From NCBI RefSeq assembly GCF_014656075.1, contig NZ_BNBS01000009.1:6377-70376 (forward strand): a stretch of 64,000 nucleotides of DNA, given 5' to 3'. A model generated the notes under the pieces. That model did not search any database. It was not told where the DNA came from and saw only the letters and a list, made by a program, of their open reading frames with translations. Position numbers and translations under genes: made by a program. This stretch comes from Streptomyces hydrogenans (GTDB lineage: Bacteria > Actinomycetota > Actinomycetes > Streptomycetales > Streptomycetaceae). Positions 59,750-64,000 of this stretch are shown one piece after another; positions within the stretch are counted from its first letter, which is position 1, and each line of letters opens with the position of its first letter.

Positions 59750-60724
59750 ATGTCCTGGCGCCGCACCACGCCGTCCGCGCTCGCCCTGCTCCCGCTGCTC
59801 GCCGCCTGCGCGGCCCCCGCGGCCGGACCCACCGCCGCGAAGCCCGCACCCGGCTTCCCGTACACCGTCGTCAACTGCGGTGTCACCACCACCCTCCAGG
59901 CCCCGCCGCGCCGCGCGGTCACCATGAACCAGCACGTCACCGAGGTGATGCTCGCCCTCGGCCTGGAGAAGTCCCTCGCCGGCACCGCCTACCTCGACGA
60001 CGCCGTCCTCCCCGCCTACGCGAAGGCGTACGACTCCGTCCCCGTCCTCGCGAAGGAGTACCCCTCCAGGGAGGCCCTCCTCGCCGCGAACCCCGACTTC
60101 GTCTACGGCGGCTACACCAGCGCCTTCGACGCCAAGGCCGGACGCGGCCGCGACGACCTGGCGAAGTCCGGCATCGGCAGCCGCCTGAACACCGAGTACT
60201 GCGCCGACGGACCCGTCTCCGTCGACGACCTCTACCGCGAGGTCACCGAGGTCGGCCGCACCTTCGGCGTCCCCGACCGCGCCGAGCGGTGGACGGACGA
60301 CGCCCGCGCCTCCCTCGCCGCCACCGAGAAGCGCCTCAAGGACCTCGACCCCGTCTCCGTCTTCGTCTACGACAGCGGCGACAAGACCGCCTTCACCGCC
60401 GGCGGCCGGGGCATCGGCAACGACCTCATCACCCGCGCCGGCGGCCGCAACGTCTTCGCCGACCTCGACAAGCCCTTCGGCGACGCGGCCTGGGAACAGG
60501 TCGTCGCCCGCGAGCCCGACGTCGTCCTCCTCTACGACTACGGCTCCACCACCGTCGAGCAGAAGAAGCGCCGCCTCCTCGACGACCCCGCCCTGAAGGA
60601 CGTCCCCGCCATCAGGAACCGCCGCTTCGCCGTCCTCCCCCTCTCCGACACCGTCCTCGGCGTCCGCGTCCCCGCCGCCGTCGACAAGCTCGCCGCCCAG
60701 CTCCACCCGGCCGCCGCCCGGTGA
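59750..60724 (+). CDS. Metal-chelate/cobalamin ABC transporter binding lipoprotein (BtuF type)
   Basis: A 324-residue binding protein of the type III periplasmic-binding fold. The lipobox LLAAC marks a lipoprotein (Cys near residue 20). The two lobes are linked by a long helix. Motifs include PRRAVTMNQHVTEVMLALG and REPDVVLLYDYGSTTVEQ. The cobalamin riboswitch upstream implies that the ligand is a cobalamin or cobamide, though iron-siderophore relatives look alike. ATG 59750, GGAGGAGG upstream. Confidence 0.88.
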   Translation: MSWRRTTPSALALLPLLAACAAPAAGPTAAKPAPGFPYTVVNCGVTTTLQAPPRRAVTMNQHVTEVMLALGLEKSLAGTAYLDDAVLPAYAKAYDSVPVLAKEYPSREALLAANPDFVYGGYTSAFDAKAGRGRDDLAKSGIGSRLNTEYCADGPVSVDDLYREVTEVGRTFGVPDRAERWTDDARASLAATEKRLKDLDPVSVFVYDSGDKTAFTAGGRGIGNDLITRAGGRNVFADLDKPFGDAAWEQVVAREPDVVLLYDYGSTTVEQKKRRLLDDPALKDVPAIRNRRFAVLPLSDTVLGVRVPAAVDKLAAQLHPAAAR

Positions 60725-61785
60725 CCGCCACCACCACCGTCCGCCCGGCCGCCGGCCGGGCCCGGCGGGCCCCGGCCGGGCGCGCCCGGTACGCCGCCGT
60801 CGTCGCCGGGCTCCTCGCCGCGCTCGCCGCCGTCGTCCGCGCCTCCCTCGCGCTCGGCTCCGTACGGATCCCGCCCGGCCAGGTCCTCGACGCGCTCACC
60901 GGCCGCGCCGCCCCCTCCCCGTACCGCACGATCGTCCTCGACGTGCGGCTGCCCCGGGTCCTGCTCGGCGCCGTCGTCGGCGCCGGGCTCGCCGTCGTCG
61001 GCACCGTGCTCCAGGCACTCGTCCGCAACCGGCTCGCCGACCCCTTCCTGCTCGGGATCTCCTCCGGCGCCTCCACCGGCGCCGTCCTCGTCATCGTCCT
61101 CGGCATCGGCGCGTCCACCGCCCTCGCCCTGCCCGCCGGCGCCTTCGCCGGCTCCCTCCTCGCCCTCGTCCTCGTCTACGGACTCGCCCGCCGCGGCTCC
61201 ACCATGACCGGCCCCCGGCTCGTCCTCGCCGGCGTCGCCGTCTCCTACGTCCTGTCCGCCCTCACCACCCTCCTCCTCGTCACCGCCGGCCGCCCCGAGC
61301 ACTTCCAGGAAGCCCTCTACTGGTCCCTCGGCGGACTCGGCTCCGCCCGCTGGGACACCCTCGCGCTCCCCGCCGCCGTCCTCACCCTCGGCACCGGCGT
61401 CCTGCTCGCCCTCGCCCGCCCCCTCGACCTCCTCCTCACCGGCGAGGAGAGCGCCACCGTCCTCGGCCTCGACACCGACCGCTTCCGCGCCGCCGTCTTC
61501 GTCCTCGCCTCCCTCGTCACCGCCGTCATGGTCGCCGCCAGCGGCGCCGTCGGCTTCATCGGCCTCATGGCCCCGCACGCCGCCCGCCTCGCCGTCGGCT
61601 CCCCGCACCGCCGGCTGCTCCCCGTCGCCGCGCTCGGCGGCGCCGTCGCCCTCGTCGCCGCCGACCTCGGCGCCCGTACCCTCGCCGCACCCCAGGACAT
61701 CCCCGTCGGCGTCCTCACCGCCCTCACCGGCGGCCCCCTCTTCCTCTGGCTGATGCGCCGCCGCCCCGAAGGAGCCGCCCTGTGA
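60721..61785 (+). CDS. FecCD/BtuC-type ABC permease
   Basis: A 354-residue permease with about ten TM segments. The FecCD signatures are RLPRVLLGAVVGAGLAVVGTVLQALVRNRLADPFLLGISSGAS, quoted in part, and AAVGFIGLMAPHAARL-like SGAVGFIGLMAPHAARL. GTG start overlaps the lipoprotein stop by four bases. It imports cobalamin with the lipoprotein and the ATPase. Confidence 0.93.
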   Translation: MTATTTVRPAAGRARRAPAGRARYAAVVAGLLAALAAVVRASLALGSVRIPPGQVLDALTGRAAPSPYRTIVLDVRLPRVLLGAVVGAGLAVVGTVLQALVRNRLADPFLLGISSGASTGAVLVIVLGIGASTALALPAGAFAGSLLALVLVYGLARRGSTMTGPRLVLAGVAVSYVLSALTTLLLVTAGRPEHFQEALYWSLGGLGSARWDTLALPAAVLTLGTGVLLALARPLDLLLTGEESATVLGLDTDRFRAAVFVLASLVTAVMVAASGAVGFIGLMAPHAARLAVGSPHRRLLPVAALGGAVALVAADLGARTLAAPQDIPVGVLTALTGGPLFLWLMRRRPEGAAL

Positions 61786-62567
61786 CCGGCCTGCGCCTCG
61801 AAGCCCTCTCCCACCGGGACCGGCTCCACGCCGTCGACCTCACCGCCCGCCCCGGCGAGACCGTCGGCCTCATCGGCCCCAACGGCAGCGGCAAGACCAC
61901 CCTCCTGCGCTGCGTCTACGGCACCCTCGCCCCCACCTCCGGCCGCGCCCTCCTCGACGGCACCGACCTCACCCGGCTCGGCCCCGGGGAACGCGCCCGC
62001 CGGGTCGCCACCGTCCCCCAGGACTCCGCCGCCGACATCGACCTCACCGTCCGCGAACTCGTCGCCCTCGGCCGCTCCCCGCACAAGCGCTTCTGGGAGG
62101 GCGACACCGCCGACGACCTGGCCCGCGCCGACGCCGCCCTCGCCCGCGTCGGCCTCACGGCCCTCGCCGACCGCACCTGCCCCACCCTCTCCGGCGGCGA
62201 GCACCGGCGCGCCCTCCTCGCCCGCGCCCTCGTCCAGGAACCGGAACTCCTCGTCCTCGACGAACCCACCAACCACCTGGACATCCGCCACCGGCTCGAC
62301 GTCCTCGCCCTGGTCCGCACCCTGGGCACCACCAACCTGCTGGCCCTGCACGACCTCAACCTCGCCGCCGCCCACTGCGACCGGCTCTACGTCCTCGAAG
62401 CAGGCCGGATCGTCACCGGCGGCACCCCCGCGGAGGTCCTCACCCCCGAACTGCTGGCCGCCGTCTACGGCGTGGAAGCCGAGGTCGTTCCGCACCCCAG
62501 GACCGGTACACCGACCGTTCTCTACCCGCCCGGTCCGTCAGTCGGTCGGAAAACATCCAGTATCTGA
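61782..62567 (+). CDS. BtuD/FecE-type ABC ATPase
   Basis: A 261-residue ATPase: Walker A GPNGSGKTTLL (residues about 32-42), signature LSGGEHRRALLARAL, Walker B LLVLDEPTNHLD and the H-loop in ALHDLN. GTG start overlaps the permease stop (GTGA). It energises the cobalamin-type transporter. No terminator is obvious between this gene and the cys leader region. Confidence 0.93.
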   Translation: MTGLRLEALSHRDRLHAVDLTARPGETVGLIGPNGSGKTTLLRCVYGTLAPTSGRALLDGTDLTRLGPGERARRVATVPQDSAADIDLTVRELVALGRSPHKRFWEGDTADDLARADAALARVGLTALADRTCPTLSGGEHRRALLARALVQEPELLVLDEPTNHLDIRHRLDVLALVRTLGTTNLLALHDLNLAAAHCDRLYVLEAGRIVTGGTPAEVLTPELLAAVYGVEAEVVPHPRTGTPTVLYPPGPSVGRKTSSI

Positions 62568-62590
62568 GATCACATTCCGGAACCCGGACC

Positions 62591-62617
62591 GGGAATCGAT
62601 ACGATGAGCCCATGGTT
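62591..62617 (+). promoter_or_regulatory. Sigma-R-like promoter of the cysO-cysM unit
   Basis: GGGAAT (62591-62596), 18 bases, GTT (62615-62617): an exact GGGAAT-N18-GTT match. A vegetative -10 TACGAT at 62600-62605 overlaps it and would start transcription at the ATG 62612. The cysM region of S. coelicolor is a SigR target in my memory. Confidence 0.65.
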
Positions 62618-62728
62618 TCCCACGACGTGAGCGAAGAGACTCCGGGCACCGTGCTGCTCGTGGCACGCCTGCACGTCGACCTGTGCCGCCTGGCCAGCGC
62701 GATCTGTTCGTCCCGCGCCGCGCTCTGA
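62612..62728 (+). CDS. Cysteine-containing leader peptide upstream of cysO-cysM
   Basis: A 38-residue reading frame: it begins MVSHDVSEETPGT, holds LLVARLHVDLCRLASAIC and ends SSRAAL. The motif RLHVDLCRxxSAxC is typical of short leader peptides that precede sulfur-assimilation operons in Streptomyces. Cys codons 25 and 32 could make translation sensitive to charged tRNA-Cys. No ribosome site exists; TACGAT at 62600-62605 would make the ATG leaderless. From the sigma-R-like promoter the first usable start would be GTG 62627, in frame (VSEETPGT). Confidence 0.75.
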   Translation: MVSHDVSEETPGTVLLVARLHVDLCRLASAICSSRAAL

Positions 62729-62829
62729 GCCACCGGCCGAGCGCCCTCACGCACGACCCCCCTCCGCGCGGGGGCCCCAGCAGCGCGCCCACCACGTCAC
62801 GTACGAGTCTTCCGACAGGAGCCCACGCC

Positions 62830-64000
<1,171 letters not shown>

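Overview
The window is a stretch of high-GC actinobacterial chromosome, almost certainly Streptomyces. Supporting signs are the strong third-position GC bias, frequent GTG starts, the tmRNA tag ANTKRDSFALAA, an SsgA-like sporulation protein, a DasR-type operator and GlnR-type boxes. From memory (not checked) the gene order resembles the Streptomyces coelicolor core chromosome from about SCO2969 down to SCO2910. I see no prophage, insertion sequence, CRISPR array or secondary-metabolite cluster.

Layout. 1-5,000: the end of a sortase-anchored surface protein, a small zinc-ribbon membrane protein, then ftsE-ftsX, an S41 protease, smpB and ssrA (division and trans-translation). 5,000-12,900: an MFS exporter with a divergent LysR regulator, the nitrate transporter narK with the HemD-like regulator nnaR (both with GlnR-like boxes), an acetyltransferase and the RNA-polymerase recycling ATPase HelD. 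12,935-13,332: a previously unannotated-looking small structured RNA with its own terminator and a sigma-R-like promoter, then the leader of an ACT-malic enzyme. 15,000-18,000: HU, MurA, a YqgE protein and a DUF3039 protein. 18,000-23,250: a G-rich tandem repeat, then a dre-controlled sugar ABC transporter plus beta-N-acetylhexosaminidase. 23,500-28,200: a three-subunit xanthine-dehydrogenase-type molybdoenzyme whose iron-sulfur subunit carries a very long disordered N-terminus. 28,270-32,560: a holin-like membrane protein, tRNA-Cys, and a three-gene cassette resembling type VII secretion substrates plus a lipoprotein.

32,600-48,300: a drug exporter, a ribbon-helix-helix/Doc toxin-antitoxin pair, a superfamily 2 helicase, IclR and ArsR-like regulators, a Tat-exported hydrolase, a Lon-like protease, a second MFS exporter with a coupled 57-residue ORF and an HTH regulator under a 24-bp perfect inverted repeat, an Lrp regulator divergent from hppD (tyrosine catabolism), a TPR protein, a GlcD-type oxidase and ssgG. 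48,300-54,300: two RDD membrane proteins and a secreted M6 metalloprotease. 54,280-57,300: NAD salvage (pncA, pncB), divergent from clpS and DUF2017. 57,600-64,000: an amino-acid permease, then the cysteine pathway Mec (JAMM protease), CysO (sulfur carrier) and CysM (synthase, cut by the window end). A cobalamin-riboswitch-controlled ABC transporter lies between mec and cysO, and a Cys-containing leader peptide lies in front of cysO.

The two features I find most novel are the sRNA with the sigma-R-like promoter at 12,989-13,179 and the control region of cysO-cysM, which also has an exact sigma-R-type promoter match overlapping a leader peptide. Together they suggest a thiol-stress link between sulfur supply and a small RNA beside helD. 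This is inference from sequence only.
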